Below, one piece after another: positions 6,953 to 14,738 of a stretch of DNA of 31,718 nucleotides. The translations under genes were made by a program, and so were the position numbers. The stretch comes from Candidatus Alloscillospira gallinarum. Its GTDB lineage: Bacteria; Bacillota; Clostridia; Oscillospirales; Oscillospiraceae. The stretch is taken from the NCBI GenBank assembly GCA_904420055.1, contig CAJFTV010000024.1, forward strand, positions 1 to 31,718. Direction: 5' to 3'. Position 1 is the first letter of the stretch. The number at the start of each line of letters is the position of its first letter. The notes beneath the pieces are model-generated. The model saw nothing but the letters and a program-made list of their open reading frames with translations. It ran no database searches and had not been told where the DNA came from.

Positions 6953-8226
6953 AGCTGAAAAAATACGAGGCAATAGGCGAAGAGGTGTACACTGAAACGC
7001 TTTCAAATGGTCTTAACATATTTGTGGTTCCCAAAAAAGGCTTCAGCAAAAAATATGCGTTCTTTGCCACAAACTACGGCGGAGCCGACCGCCGCTTTAA
7101 AGTTGGCGATACCTGGATTGACACCCCCGAGGGAGTGGCACATTTCTTAGAGCACAAGATGTTTGACACAAAAGACGGCAATGCCTTAGCTGAGCTCTCC
7201 GCAAACGGTGCTTCTCCAAATGCGTTTACCTCCTCAGACATGACTGCCTATTATTTTCAGTGCATTGATAAATTTGAGGAAAACTTTAAAATACTTCTGA
7301 GCTTTGTCTCTGTGCCGTATTTCACACCTGAGAGCGTGGCAAAGGAGCAGGGAATAATCGGGCAGGAAATCGGCATGACAGACGACCAGCCGGGCTACAG
7401 CATATACTACAGCCTTATGAAATGCCTGTACAGCTACAATCCCCTGCGGGACTCCGTGGCCGGCACAGTGGAGAGCATAGGGCAGATTACGGACAAGACA
7501 CTGTACGACTGCCACAAGGTTTTTTATCACCCTTCCAACATGGCGCTCTGTGTCGTTGGCAACGTGGACCCGGACGAAATTGTAAAAACGGCAAGAGAGA
7601 TACTTCCGGACACCCGCGGCCAGTACCCGGAGAGAGATTACGGCAGCACTGAACCGGACGGTGTCTCGTCTCCCCGGTTTGAGCGGGCAATGGACGTTGG
7701 AATGCCCATGTTCATGATTGGCTTTAAACACCCCGGTGATACCCAGGGTGAAGCACTTCAAAAGACAACCTATGTGGCAAATCTCGCTCTGGAGGCAGTG
7801 GCCGGCTCCTCCTCCCCGCTGTATTCACGCCTTTACAGTGACGGACTTATAAACAAGCAGTTCGGCACGGAATTTGAAACCGTAACAAACCGTTCCCACT
7901 GCGTGCTCTCCGGTGAAAGCCGCGACCCGGAAGCCGTATTATCCGCACTGACAGAAGAAATTTTAAAGGTGTCAAAAAACGGCATAGATTCCGGTCTCTT
8001 TTCAAGGCTCAAGAAGGCCTATACGGGTCTTGTACTGCGTAACTTCAATTCATTTGACTCCATATGCTATAATGTGGCAACGGCATATTTTAAGGGTTAT
8101 GACGCTTTCCAGGCAATTGACGCGTTAAACAGCGTAACAAAAAATGATGTTGAGGAGTATATCAGAGAGAATCTGACCCCCGAAAAATGCGCCATGGCGG
8201 TAATAAGCCCCAAAAACTCACAGTAA
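6949..8226 (+). CDS. ymfH: M16 zinc peptidase-family protein, YmfH-like (catalytic partner)
   Basis: 425 residues. The inverted zinc motif H65-F-L-E68-H69 sits in GVAHFLEHKMF, followed by the usual ANGASPNAFTSSDMTAYYF segment and, about 75 residues past HxxEH, a glutamate-rich ESVAKEQGIIGQEIGM that supplies the third ligand. Later come the non-catalytic lobe motifs (SSPLYSRLYSDGLINKQFG). The start overlaps the stop of ymfF by four bases, so translational coupling and a 1:1 complex are likely. The reaction is presumed to be peptide cleavage in the cytosol, as no signal peptide is present. lgt follows 19 bases later with its own AAAGGAG. Confidence 0.9.
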   Translation: MKLKKYEAIGEEVYTETLSNGLNIFVVPKKGFSKKYAFFATNYGGADRRFKVGDTWIDTPEGVAHFLEHKMFDTKDGNALAELSANGASPNAFTSSDMTAYYFQCIDKFEENFKILLSFVSVPYFTPESVAKEQGIIGQEIGMTDDQPGYSIYYSLMKCLYSYNPLRDSVAGTVESIGQITDKTLYDCHKVFYHPSNMALCVVGNVDPDEIVKTAREILPDTRGQYPERDYGSTEPDGVSSPRFERAMDVGMPMFMIGFKHPGDTQGEALQKTTYVANLALEAVAGSSSPLYSRLYSDGLINKQFGTEFETVTNRSHCVLSGESRDPEAVLSALTEEILKVSKNGIDSGLFSRLKKAYTGLVLRNFNSFDSICYNVATAYFKGYDAFQAIDALNSVTKNDVEEYIRENLTPEKCAMAVISPKNSQ

Positions 8227-8245
8227 AATCAAAGGAGTTATACCC

Positions 8246-9226
8246 ATGAGTTTCAGCGACGCTACAATAACTTTCCCAATGTTTGGCGACGGGTTTTCCA
8301 TAAACCCATCCAACCATATAACCATATTCGGCAGAAATATATACTGGTACGGCATTATAATAGCAATAGGTTTTATTCTCGCCGTGGTATACGCATTAAA
8401 GCGCTGCCGCCAGTTTGGACTTACCACAGACAATATATTTGATATCATCATATGTGCGGCCCCTGCCGGTATTGTGGGTGCGCGGCTTTATTACTGTATC
8501 TTTTTCGACCCGTCGTCATACTTCGGTCCCGGAAAATGGCTGAATATCTTTAAGGTCTGGGAAGGCGGACTTGCCATATACGGAGGTATTATTTTCGCTG
8601 TAGCCGCCGTCATTATATACAGCCGTGTAAAAAAAGTTCCATTTGGGCCAATGCTTGACATCGGCGGCCTCGGGATACTTATAGGTCAGGCAGTGGGACG
8701 CTGGGGAAACTTTATGAACCGTGAGGCATTTGGCGCCGAGACGGACGTATTCTGCCGCATGGGCCTTACTGTCCCCGGACATGAAACCATATATGTGCAC
8801 CCCACATTCCTGTACGAATCCCTGTGGAATGTCTTGGGCCTTATTATCCTGCATATAGTTTCCAAGAAGTGGAGAAAGTTTGACGGACAGATTTTTCTGA
8901 TGTACATAGGCTGGTATGGTCTGGGACGCTTTTTTATCGAGGGGCTCAGAACAGACAGTCTCTACCTCTTTAACACCGACATTCGCGTGTCCCAGCTCCT
9001 GGCTCTAATCTGCTTCGGCGCAGTATGCGTAATCCTGCTAAAAATAGTAATTGACAAACACGGCAAATTTCCTCCTCTCGCCTGCGAGATGGCGGCATTG
9101 AACGCTGAAATGGCTCAAAGTGAGGCGGAAAGCGTCCCCGGTGACAATACCGATAGTTCTTCTGATATAGCCAAAGCTGAGAAAACTGACGAAGAGGAAA
9201 ACCAGCCACCTGACAAGGAGGAGTAA
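8246..9226 (+). CDS. lgt: Prolipoprotein diacylglyceryl transferase
   Basis: 326 residues. It is a membrane enzyme that transfers diacylglyceryl from phosphatidylglycerol to the lipobox cysteine of pre-lipoproteins. The family signature is VGRWGNFMNREAFG (about 150-163), followed by HPTFLYES and YGLGRFFIEGLRTDSL, with the conserved Arg228 and Glu232. About seven hydrophobic segments precede residue 270. The IYGG variant of the HGG motif is the usual Firmicutes form. Residues from about 271 form an extra, highly acidic cytoplasmic tail (ending KTDEEENQPPDKEE) beyond the normal end of the family. The start ATG has AAAGGAG at 8231-8237. The window holds several lipoproteins that would be its substrates. 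Confidence 0.95.
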   Translation: MSFSDATITFPMFGDGFSINPSNHITIFGRNIYWYGIIIAIGFILAVVYALKRCRQFGLTTDNIFDIIICAAPAGIVGARLYYCIFFDPSSYFGPGKWLNIFKVWEGGLAIYGGIIFAVAAVIIYSRVKKVPFGPMLDIGGLGILIGQAVGRWGNFMNREAFGAETDVFCRMGLTVPGHETIYVHPTFLYESLWNVLGLIILHIVSKKWRKFDGQIFLMYIGWYGLGRFFIEGLRTDSLYLFNTDIRVSQLLALICFGAVCVILLKIVIDKHGKFPPLACEMAALNAEMAQSEAESVPGDNTDSSSDIAKAEKTDEEENQPPDKEE

Positions 9227-9230
9227 AATA

Positions 9231-9620
9231 ATGAAAAATGTAAACGATATCAAAGACAAGGCGTATGAAACTTTGGGAAATATTATAGAGAAGTCCGGAG
9301 AGCTGTACTCCAAAGCAGGAGAGACTGCAAAGTATCTCGCGCGCACCGCTGTTTTAAAGGCCGAGATTGCCAAGGACAAGACAAAGCTGAAAACACTGTA
9401 TTCAGACCTTGGCAGCCTGTACTTCACCCTGCACAAGGACTCCCCTGAGGAATCGCTGGCCCAGACCTGCGACACCATAAAGGATATAATAAAGAACATT
9501 GAAATTAAAGAGAGTGAGCTGGCATCTTTAAATCAGGAATACGACCCTGAAGCACAGGACGCAGAATTTACAGAAGAGGACGAAAAGGAAGAACCCTTTG
9601 ACAGCGACAGCTCTAATTAA
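9231..9620 (+). CDS. Acidic coiled-coil protein of unknown function
   Basis: 129 residues with no recognised domain. It has no signal peptide or membrane segment. Residues 1-100 are predicted helical and Lys/Glu-rich (DIKDKAYETLGNIIEKSGELY, then a long amphipathic helix and a second helix from about 75). The last 25 residues are almost wholly acidic (ending in SDSSN). It begins four bases after the lgt stop. Its Shine-Dalgarno (AAGGAGGAG) lies in the last codons of lgt, so the two are cotranscribed and probably coupled. The pattern resembles small cytosolic proteins that bind other proteins or the membrane surface, but nothing more can be said from sequence. Confidence 0.8.
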   Translation: MKNVNDIKDKAYETLGNIIEKSGELYSKAGETAKYLARTAVLKAEIAKDKTKLKTLYSDLGSLYFTLHKDSPEESLAQTCDTIKDIIKNIEIKESELASLNQEYDPEAQDAEFTEEDEKEEPFDSDSSN

Positions 9621-9679
9621 AAGATATAAGAAATCAAAAACAGGCAGGCTCAATAGCGCGCAGAAAAGTACGATGAAAA

Positions 9680-9716
9680 GCGGACAGGAAGTGTTAAAAC
9701 TCCTGTCCGCATCTTT
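9680..9716 (+). terminator. Probable terminator of the ymfF-ymfH-lgt operon
   Basis: A 10-bp perfect stem GCGGACAGGA (9680-9689) with TCCTGTCCGC (9701-9710) and an 11-base loop. The following ATCTTTAATT is only moderately T-rich. The rest of 9621-9858 shows no gene. Confidence 0.65.
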
Positions 9717-9858
9717 AATTATCCTATTAAATCATAAAAAGTGTTTTTCTATTTTCGGAGATACAGTGTTATCGTCATACCTTCCGCTTGTCAATGCTCT
9801 ACAAAGCACATGCCTTTCACCGTTCATATACCCTCACCGATATTTTTACAAAACATAT

Positions 9859-10521
9859 TTATTCGCCTATAAATTCAATATCAATATCGCCGTTATTGCA
9901 GGATACATTCAGCGTTTTGCTGCCGCCGTCTTTCTGTTCCGGCAAATTGCTGTCCCCTTTTTTTATTTCAGAATATATAGAAAAATCATCATAACCTCCT
10001 GTAATTGCACCGGAAATATCCCCATTTTTCACATTCAGCGTCAGCGTACTTCCAACGTCTAAATTTTCAAAGGTAATGTTTCCCCCATTAGAAGAAATAT
10101 CCATACTTCCTTTCACAGCTAATGCGGAAAGCTTTATGTCTTCATTTGTTGTTGACAGCATAAGATTTTCTAAAAGTGCGTCCGGTATCTGTAAAAATAT
10201 TTTCCGATTTTCAGCAGATGCTTTTACGCCAATATAATCCGTCCACTCCTTATTACTTGTACTTGTCATAGTCAGTACGTTTTCGTCAGAAACAGAGATG
10301 TCGTAATACTCCTTGCTGTTTTCAAAATACTGAATATGGACTTGTTCGTCCTCAGACAACGACACTTCAATTTCTCTGTCCTGTACGTCAAGTGTGACGC
10401 CGTTTATTTGTGTATCTGACGTATAGTTTTTTTCCTCAAACGGTTCGCTGCTGTTTGAGCAGCCGGACAAAATAAAGCTTCCCAATATTATGCATAGCGC
10501 AATCGAAAATATCTTTTTCAT
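9859..10521 (-). CDS. Lipoprotein with a repetitive beta-strand (DUF4097-like) body
   Basis: 220 residues from the ATG at 10519-10521, which has GGGAAGGA a few bases upstream. Two in-frame ATGs further 5' lack a ribosome-binding site. The signal peptide ends in the lipobox LSGC with Cys21. The body is made of short strand-turn repeats (MDISSNGGNITFENLDVGSTL; LNVKNGDISGAI; LNVSCNNGDIDIEF), the signature of the DUF4097 / putative adhesin beta-helix group. It has the WTDYIGVKAS stretch common in that family. It is divergent from a MerR regulator gene, with 226 bases between, which suggests that the regulator controls it. The function is unknown; cell-envelope stress roles are often proposed for such proteins. 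Confidence 0.76.
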   Translation of the reverse strand: MKKIFSIALCIILGSFILSGCSNSSEPFEEKNYTSDTQINGVTLDVQDREIEVSLSEDEQVHIQYFENSKEYYDISVSDENVLTMTSTSNKEWTDYIGVKASAENRKIFLQIPDALLENLMLSTTNEDIKLSALAVKGSMDISSNGGNITFENLDVGSTLTLNVKNGDISGAITGGYDDFSIYSEIKKGDSNLPEQKDGGSKTLNVSCNNGDIDIEFIGE

Positions 10522-10566
10522 AGTATTCCTTCCCATAACTTGAATTACCATATCGACGTCTGCGAT

Positions 10567-10597
10567 TTATTAGTCTTTCTTAATGAGTTTTAGACAA
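10567..10597 (-). promoter_or_regulatory. Possible 19-bp-spacer promoter of the DUF4097-like lipoprotein
   Basis: On the minus strand: TTGTCT (complement of 10592-10597), 19-bp spacer, TAATAA (complement of 10567-10572). The long spacer is characteristic of promoters activated by MerR-family proteins, and a MerR gene is divergent from it. Each hexamer matches consensus at only four positions, so the call is weak. Confidence 0.28.
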
Positions 10598-10714
10598 TGC
10601 AGCACTATTTTATCCCAAGTTATTTGCCACCTTTTTTTGAAGTCAGTCCTCCTAAACGACATCACAGTATCCATTGCTTCTTACAATGTCCTGTGCTAAA
10701 ATAAATTATAAACC

Positions 10715-10729
10715 TTTGTGTAACACAAA
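10715..10729. promoter_or_regulatory. Palindrome upstream of the merR-type gene, candidate operator
   Basis: A perfect 7-bp inverted repeat TTTGTGT-A-ACACAAA lies 19 bases before the regulator's start codon, close to its ribosome-binding site. Binding here would block transcription or translation of the regulator. Autoregulation is an inference. Confidence 0.4.
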
Positions 10730-10747
10730 AGTCAACAGGTGGAAATA

Positions 10748-11530
10748 ATGAAGAAATATTTTTCAATTGGAGAAGCCGCAAAGGCTGTCAATACAACAAG
10801 CGAAACGCTGCGTCATTACGACCGTATCGGACTTGTAAAACCAAGTAAAAAAGATGAATGGACTAATTACCGCTACTATACCGAACAGGATATTGTCCGG
10901 TTAAATACGGTACTGGCTTTGCAGCTCATGGACCTGCCTCTGAAAGAAATAAAAAAAGTTTTGGAATACGATGACCTGGAAAAAATTGTAGACTTTTTAG
11001 CACAGGCAGAAAAAAGGGCCGATGAAAAAATTAAAGCACTCCAGCACAGCAAATCTAAAATCCGGTCAGCAAAAGCCGACTATGAAAGGAAATTGCAAAT
11101 GCGCCAAAAAACCGACGGCACATTTATTAAAGATTTCCCGGAACGTGTCATTCTGCTTTCTGACACCTTGGAGGTGCCTACGCTTGATAACCTTTGGAAT
11201 TATCTCAGTCACTTCTATGATAAAGTTACCCCCGCCCTTAAAGAGCAGTTTACTTTTGAAGACTTAGCCGGCATATACACCGAAAACGGACTTTCAAGGC
11301 TTTTTGCCATCTGCATTAATTATGTAAATATAGATGGATTGAAGGTATTGCCCAAAGGAAAATACCTTTGCGCCGGCTGTACAGAGGAAAACAGGAAACA
11401 AGTACTTAGTGATGTAATGAATATGGCCAGGACAAAATACGGTGTTGAGCCGACATTCACTGTACAGCTAATTGTCGTATCGGGTATTTTGCACTGGGAT
11501 TATGAGGTACAGGTATATGTTGATGGATAA
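10748..11530 (+). CDS. MerR family transcriptional regulator with GyrI-like C-terminal region
   Basis: 260 residues. The N-terminal winged helix (KYFSIGEAAKAVNTTSETLRHYDRIGLVKPS, then TNYRYYTEQDIVRLNTVLALQLMDLPLKEIKKVL) is classic MerR. A long coiled-coil dimerisation helix covers about residues 78-118. The C-terminal 110 residues, with KGKYLCAGCTEEN and VQLIVVSGILHWDYEVQVYV, resemble the SOUL/GyrI-like effector domain of BmrR-type multidrug regulators. The start ATG (10748) has AGGTGG at 10737-10742. The in-frame GTG three codons earlier is part of that site. The likely target is the divergent lipoprotein gene. The inducer is unknown. Confidence 0.86.
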   Translation: MKKYFSIGEAAKAVNTTSETLRHYDRIGLVKPSKKDEWTNYRYYTEQDIVRLNTVLALQLMDLPLKEIKKVLEYDDLEKIVDFLAQAEKRADEKIKALQHSKSKIRSAKADYERKLQMRQKTDGTFIKDFPERVILLSDTLEVPTLDNLWNYLSHFYDKVTPALKEQFTFEDLAGIYTENGLSRLFAICINYVNIDGLKVLPKGKYLCAGCTEENRKQVLSDVMNMARTKYGVEPTFTVQLIVVSGILHWDYEVQVYVDG

Positions 11531-11821
11531 GCAAAAGGAACAGGTAGTAAAATCACATCTCCCTTTACGTGAAAGACAAACATGCAATTTATATATGTAA
11601 GTTTGCACAATTTCTTCATCACGAATTTATATATAATCACTACTTGCAAATTTTGTTTTAATTTTATACTTTAATTGATAAAATAATCTATATAAAAAAA
11701 TAACATGCTTTTTGTCGGACTTAAACAGCGTCAGTTATTCATTTTTACACATTTTGCGCCCTGTAATTTGTTGATTTCTTTTAATTTTTAGTAAAATATT
11801 TTCGTTCTGGAAGCGGAATTA
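11531..11821. other. Gene-free AT-rich region upstream of metF with GCAAA/TTTGC half-sites
   Basis: No gene, tRNA or terminator is visible in this stretch. It holds TGTAAGTTTGC (11596-11606) and, in inverted orientation, GCAAATTTTG (11645-11654), plus GCAATTTA (11584-11591). The first differs at one of eleven positions from the arms of the inverted repeat upstream of the corrinoid methyltransferase gene. These are candidate binding sites for a shared regulator. Confidence 0.4.
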
Positions 11822-11850
11822 TTTACATGCGCAGCCCTCAATGGTAAGAT
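11822..11850 (+). promoter_or_regulatory. Candidate sigma-A promoter of metF-fhs
   Basis: TTTACA (11822-11827), 17-bp spacer, TAAGAT (11845-11850). It lies 54 bases before the metF ATG. The -10 has four matches to consensus. Confidence 0.5.
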
Positions 11851-11904
11851 AGTGGCATAAACAATTTGCATTCAAAAATATATTTTTTCAAGAGGTGCTA
11901 AATT

Positions 11905-12831
11905 ATGAAAGTAACAGAAATCATGAAAAAGCGTATGGCGTTTTCTTTCGAGGTTTTCCCTCCCAAGACAGATGCAGGTATGGAAAAGCTCGTTAAGAAA
12001 GACGGTGTTCTGGACAAACTCTATTCCCTGCAGCCCGATTACATTTCCTGTACATACGGAGCCGGCGGCAGCAACGTCGGTAAAAACCTTGAGGTATTAA
12101 AGTCCATTAAGGACGCCGGCAAGTGCACACCTATTACCCATTTCACATGTATCGGAAACACCCGCGAGGGCATTAAAGAGCAGCTCCAGACATATCTCGA
12201 CAACGGTATTGACCACGTTCTCGCTCTCCGCGGTGACCTGCCCTTTGGCTGGACCGGTACAGGCGGCGACCTCCACTATGCAACTGAGCTTGTAAAATTT
12301 ATCCGCACAGAGTTCGGTGACAAGTTCTGCATCGCAGTGGCAGGTTCTCCTGAAGGTCATATCGCATGCCGCAGCCTTGAGGCTGACATTTCCTTCTTAA
12401 AGCAGAAGCAGGACGAGGGCGCAGACTTTATCATGACTCAGCTCTGCTGGGATATGGACCAGTTCCGCCGCTGGATGGACGCTATCCGCAAGGCCGGCAT
12501 CACACTGCCTGTTGATGTGGGAATTATGCCTGTCCTCTCCATTGATTCAACCGTTAACATGGCTCTTTCCCGCAACGGCTGCGTAATGCCCAGAGAGCTC
12601 TGCGAAATTATCTCCAAGTACTGGATTTTCCCCAACCCCTTCGCACCAAACGAGGCCGAGGATTCCATCGCCCAGAAGAAGGCAGATTTCATGAAGGCTG
12701 GTCTGGAGTACACAGTTCGTCTTATCGACGAGTACCGCGTATGCGGCATTTCCGGCATTCACCTGTATGCTCTCAATAAGTATGAGAACGTTGCAAAGCT
12801 TGTTGAGATGTCCGGCATTAAAGACATGTAA
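11905..12831 (+). CDS. metF: Methylenetetrahydrofolate reductase
   Basis: 308 residues, a full-length TIM-barrel flavoprotein that interconverts 5,10-methylene-THF and 5-methyl-THF. It begins with MAFSFEVFPPKTDAGMEKL, which contains the catalytic Glu of the FExFPP motif. It continues with DYISCTYGAGGSN, PITHFTCIGNTREGI, HVLALRGDLPFG, and FCIAVAGSPEGH, then GADFIMTQLCWD and the C-terminal GISGIHLYALNKYE. All are typical of MetF. fhs follows after 11 bases, so this is a folate one-carbon operon. The corrinoid methyltransferase just downstream makes or uses 5-methyl-THF. No metV (zinc partner seen in many acetogens) is adjacent, so its electron partner is not shown. RBS: AGAGGTG at 11891-11897. 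Confidence 0.95.
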   Translation: MKVTEIMKKRMAFSFEVFPPKTDAGMEKLVKKDGVLDKLYSLQPDYISCTYGAGGSNVGKNLEVLKSIKDAGKCTPITHFTCIGNTREGIKEQLQTYLDNGIDHVLALRGDLPFGWTGTGGDLHYATELVKFIRTEFGDKFCIAVAGSPEGHIACRSLEADISFLKQKQDEGADFIMTQLCWDMDQFRRWMDAIRKAGITLPVDVGIMPVLSIDSTVNMALSRNGCVMPRELCEIISKYWIFPNPFAPNEAEDSIAQKKADFMKAGLEYTVRLIDEYRVCGISGIHLYALNKYENVAKLVEMSGIKDM

Positions 12832-12842
12832 GGAGAATTCTA

Positions 12843-14519
12843 ATGGGATTTAAATCTGATATTGAAATAGCGCAGGAGGCCACTCCCCTTCACATTCAGG
12901 AGATTGCAAAGACCGCCGGTGTTGATGAAAAGTATTTAAGCCAGTACGGCAATTATAAGGCAAAAGTTGACCTTAACATCTTAAAGGATATGGCAGATAA
13001 GCCCAACGGAAAGCTTATCCTTGTCACAGCAATTAACCCCACCTCCGCCGGTGAGGGCAAGACCACAACAACAGTCGGTCTCGGCGATGGTCTCCGCAAA
13101 ATTGGCAAAAAGTCCATGATTGCCCTTCGTGAGCCCTCCCTTGGTCCCGTTTTCGGCGTAAAGGGCGGTGCGGCCGGCGGCGGATACGCACAGGTTATAC
13201 CCATGGAGGACATTAACCTCCATTTCACCGGCGATTTCCATGCAATCGGTGCGGCAAACAACCTGCTGGCCGCCATGATTGACAACCATATCTATCAGGG
13301 CAACGCTCTGCGCATCGACCCCCAGAGCATCACCTGGAGACGCTGCGTGGACATGAACGACCGTCAGCTCCGCAATGTCGTTGACGGCCTTGGCGGGAAA
13401 GCAAACGGACGCCCCCGTGAGGACGGTTATGACATCACAGTTGCCTCCGAAGTCATGGCTATCTTCTGCCTTGCCAGCGATATTACCGACCTTAAAGAGC
13501 GTCTTGCCCGCATAATCATCGGCTACAATGTTGACGGCGAGCCTGTAACCTGCGGACAGCTCAAGGCCCAGGGCGCTATGGCTGCCCTTTTAAAGGATGC
13601 ATTAAACCCCAATCTTGTTCAGACAATCGAGCACACACCCGCATTCGTACACGGCGGCCCCTTCGCCAACATAGCCCACGGCTGCAACAGCCTTACTGCT
13701 ACAAAAATCGCACTCAAGCTCAGCGACTACGTGGTAACCGAGGCCGGTTTCGGCGCAGACCTGGGTGCTGAGAAGTTCCTTGACATCAAGTGCCGCATGT
13801 CCGGCCTCAAGCCCGACGCTGTCGTCATAGTTGCCACAGTCCGTGCGCTTAAGCTCCACGGCGGCGCCAAAAAGGACGAACTCGGAACTGAGAATCTTGC
13901 GGCTCTTGAGAATGGTATGCCCAACCTTCTCCGCCATGTGGAAAATATCACAAAAGTATATAACCTCCCCGCTGTCGTCGCAATCAACAGATTCCCCACC
14001 GATACTGAGGCGGAGCTCAAATATGTTGAGGCCAAGTGCCACGAGCTGGGTGTCAAGGTTGCTCTCAGCGAAGTCTGGGGCAAAGGCGGCGAGGGCGGAA
14101 AGGCCCTGGCTGAGGAGGTTGTACGTCTCTGTGAGACTGAGAACAACTTCACATACTGCTACGAGGACAATCTCTCCATCCTTGAGAAGATTGAGGCAAT
14201 TGCAAAAAGAATATACAGAGCTGACAGCGTAGAGCTCGTTGACAACGCTCCCAAGCAGCTTGCACAGCTGGAGGCTTTGGGCTTCAGCAATATGCCTGTA
14301 TGCATGGCTAAGACACAGTACAGCTTCTCTGATGACCCGACAAAGCTCGGTGCTCCCACCGGCTTTAAGCTCACTGTCAGAAATCTGAAGGTCTCTGCAG
14401 GCGCCGGCTTCATTGTGGCGCTCACCGGTGCTGTTATGACAATGCCCGGCCTTCCAAAGAGCCCGTCAGCTGAGCGTATTGATGTTGACGAAAATGGTAA
14501 AATCTCTGGACTTTTCTAA
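12843..14519 (+). CDS. fhs: Formate--tetrahydrofolate ligase
   Basis: 558 residues, the normal monofunctional length. It catalyses formate + ATP + THF to 10-formyl-THF, reversibly, in the cytosol. Visible hallmarks are the P-loop-like NPTSAGEGKTTTTVGLGDGL (about residues 64-83), REPSLGPVFGVKGGAAGGGYAQVIPMEDINLHFTGD, EHTPAFVHGGPFANIAHGCNS, and the C-terminal MTMPGLPKSPSAERIDVDENGKISGLF. It is cotranscribed with metF. In the oxidative direction it recovers one ATP from each methyl group that passes from methyl-THF to formate; in the reductive direction it opens the methyl branch of the Wood-Ljungdahl pathway. fchA/folD, needed between the two steps, are not in the window. No clear terminator follows it. 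Confidence 0.97.
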   Translation: MGFKSDIEIAQEATPLHIQEIAKTAGVDEKYLSQYGNYKAKVDLNILKDMADKPNGKLILVTAINPTSAGEGKTTTTVGLGDGLRKIGKKSMIALREPSLGPVFGVKGGAAGGGYAQVIPMEDINLHFTGDFHAIGAANNLLAAMIDNHIYQGNALRIDPQSITWRRCVDMNDRQLRNVVDGLGGKANGRPREDGYDITVASEVMAIFCLASDITDLKERLARIIIGYNVDGEPVTCGQLKAQGAMAALLKDALNPNLVQTIEHTPAFVHGGPFANIAHGCNSLTATKIALKLSDYVVTEAGFGADLGAEKFLDIKCRMSGLKPDAVVIVATVRALKLHGGAKKDELGTENLAALENGMPNLLRHVENITKVYNLPAVVAINRFPTDTEAELKYVEAKCHELGVKVALSEVWGKGGEGGKALAEEVVRLCETENNFTYCYEDNLSILEKIEAIAKRIYRADSVELVDNAPKQLAQLEALGFSNMPVCMAKTQYSFSDDPTKLGAPTGFKLTVRNLKVSAGAGFIVALTGAVMTMPGLPKSPSAERIDVDENGKISGLF

Positions 14520-14568
14520 ATATTTTTATATTTTTGACCTGATTTTACCGTAAATCCCGCAAGAATAC

Positions 14569-14597
14569 TTGACAGTGACCACTAAATGTTGTAAATT
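14569..14597 (+). promoter_or_regulatory. Probable promoter of the corrinoid methyltransferase operon
   Basis: TTGACA (14569-14574, perfect), 17-bp spacer, TAAATT (14592-14597). The -10 lies inside the left arm of a 12-bp inverted repeat, so a protein bound there could control this promoter. Confidence 0.6.
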
Positions 14598-14664
14598 TGC
14601 TATGGTAACATTATTAGGTTATCTCCGCATCGGGTCTTATGTCCCGATGCGGGCAAATTTACAA
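14589..14664 (+). promoter_or_regulatory. Nested inverted repeats upstream of the methyltransferase gene
   Basis: The outer arms are a perfect 12-bp inverted repeat, TTGTAAATTTGC (14589-14600) and GCAAATTTACAA (14653-14664). Inside is a perfect 10-bp GC-rich hairpin, CCGCATCGGG (14625-14634) with CCCGATGCGG (14643-14652), with an 8-base loop and directly abutting the right outer arm. No T run follows, so it is not a standard terminator. It could be an operator pair, an mRNA-stabilising leader hairpin, or both. Confidence 0.7.
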
Positions 14665-14738
14665 TTTTATTATGTTGTCAAGGCAAAAAATGCCAGTAAA
14701 ACGGCAATAAATATTGTAACTAAAGGAGTATTTGTGGT

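Noticed and set aside
9598..10062. 154-codon plus-strand open frame
   Set aside because: It overlaps the coiled-coil gene's end, the terminator and the antisense of the lipoprotein. It has no ribosome-binding site, and its composition looks like antisense.
14600..14738. Possible cobalamin riboswitch in the leader of the corrinoid operon
   Set aside because: I could not find the B12-box or the multi-arm core. The leader is too short and is dominated by one hairpin and short GGCA/TGCC pairings.
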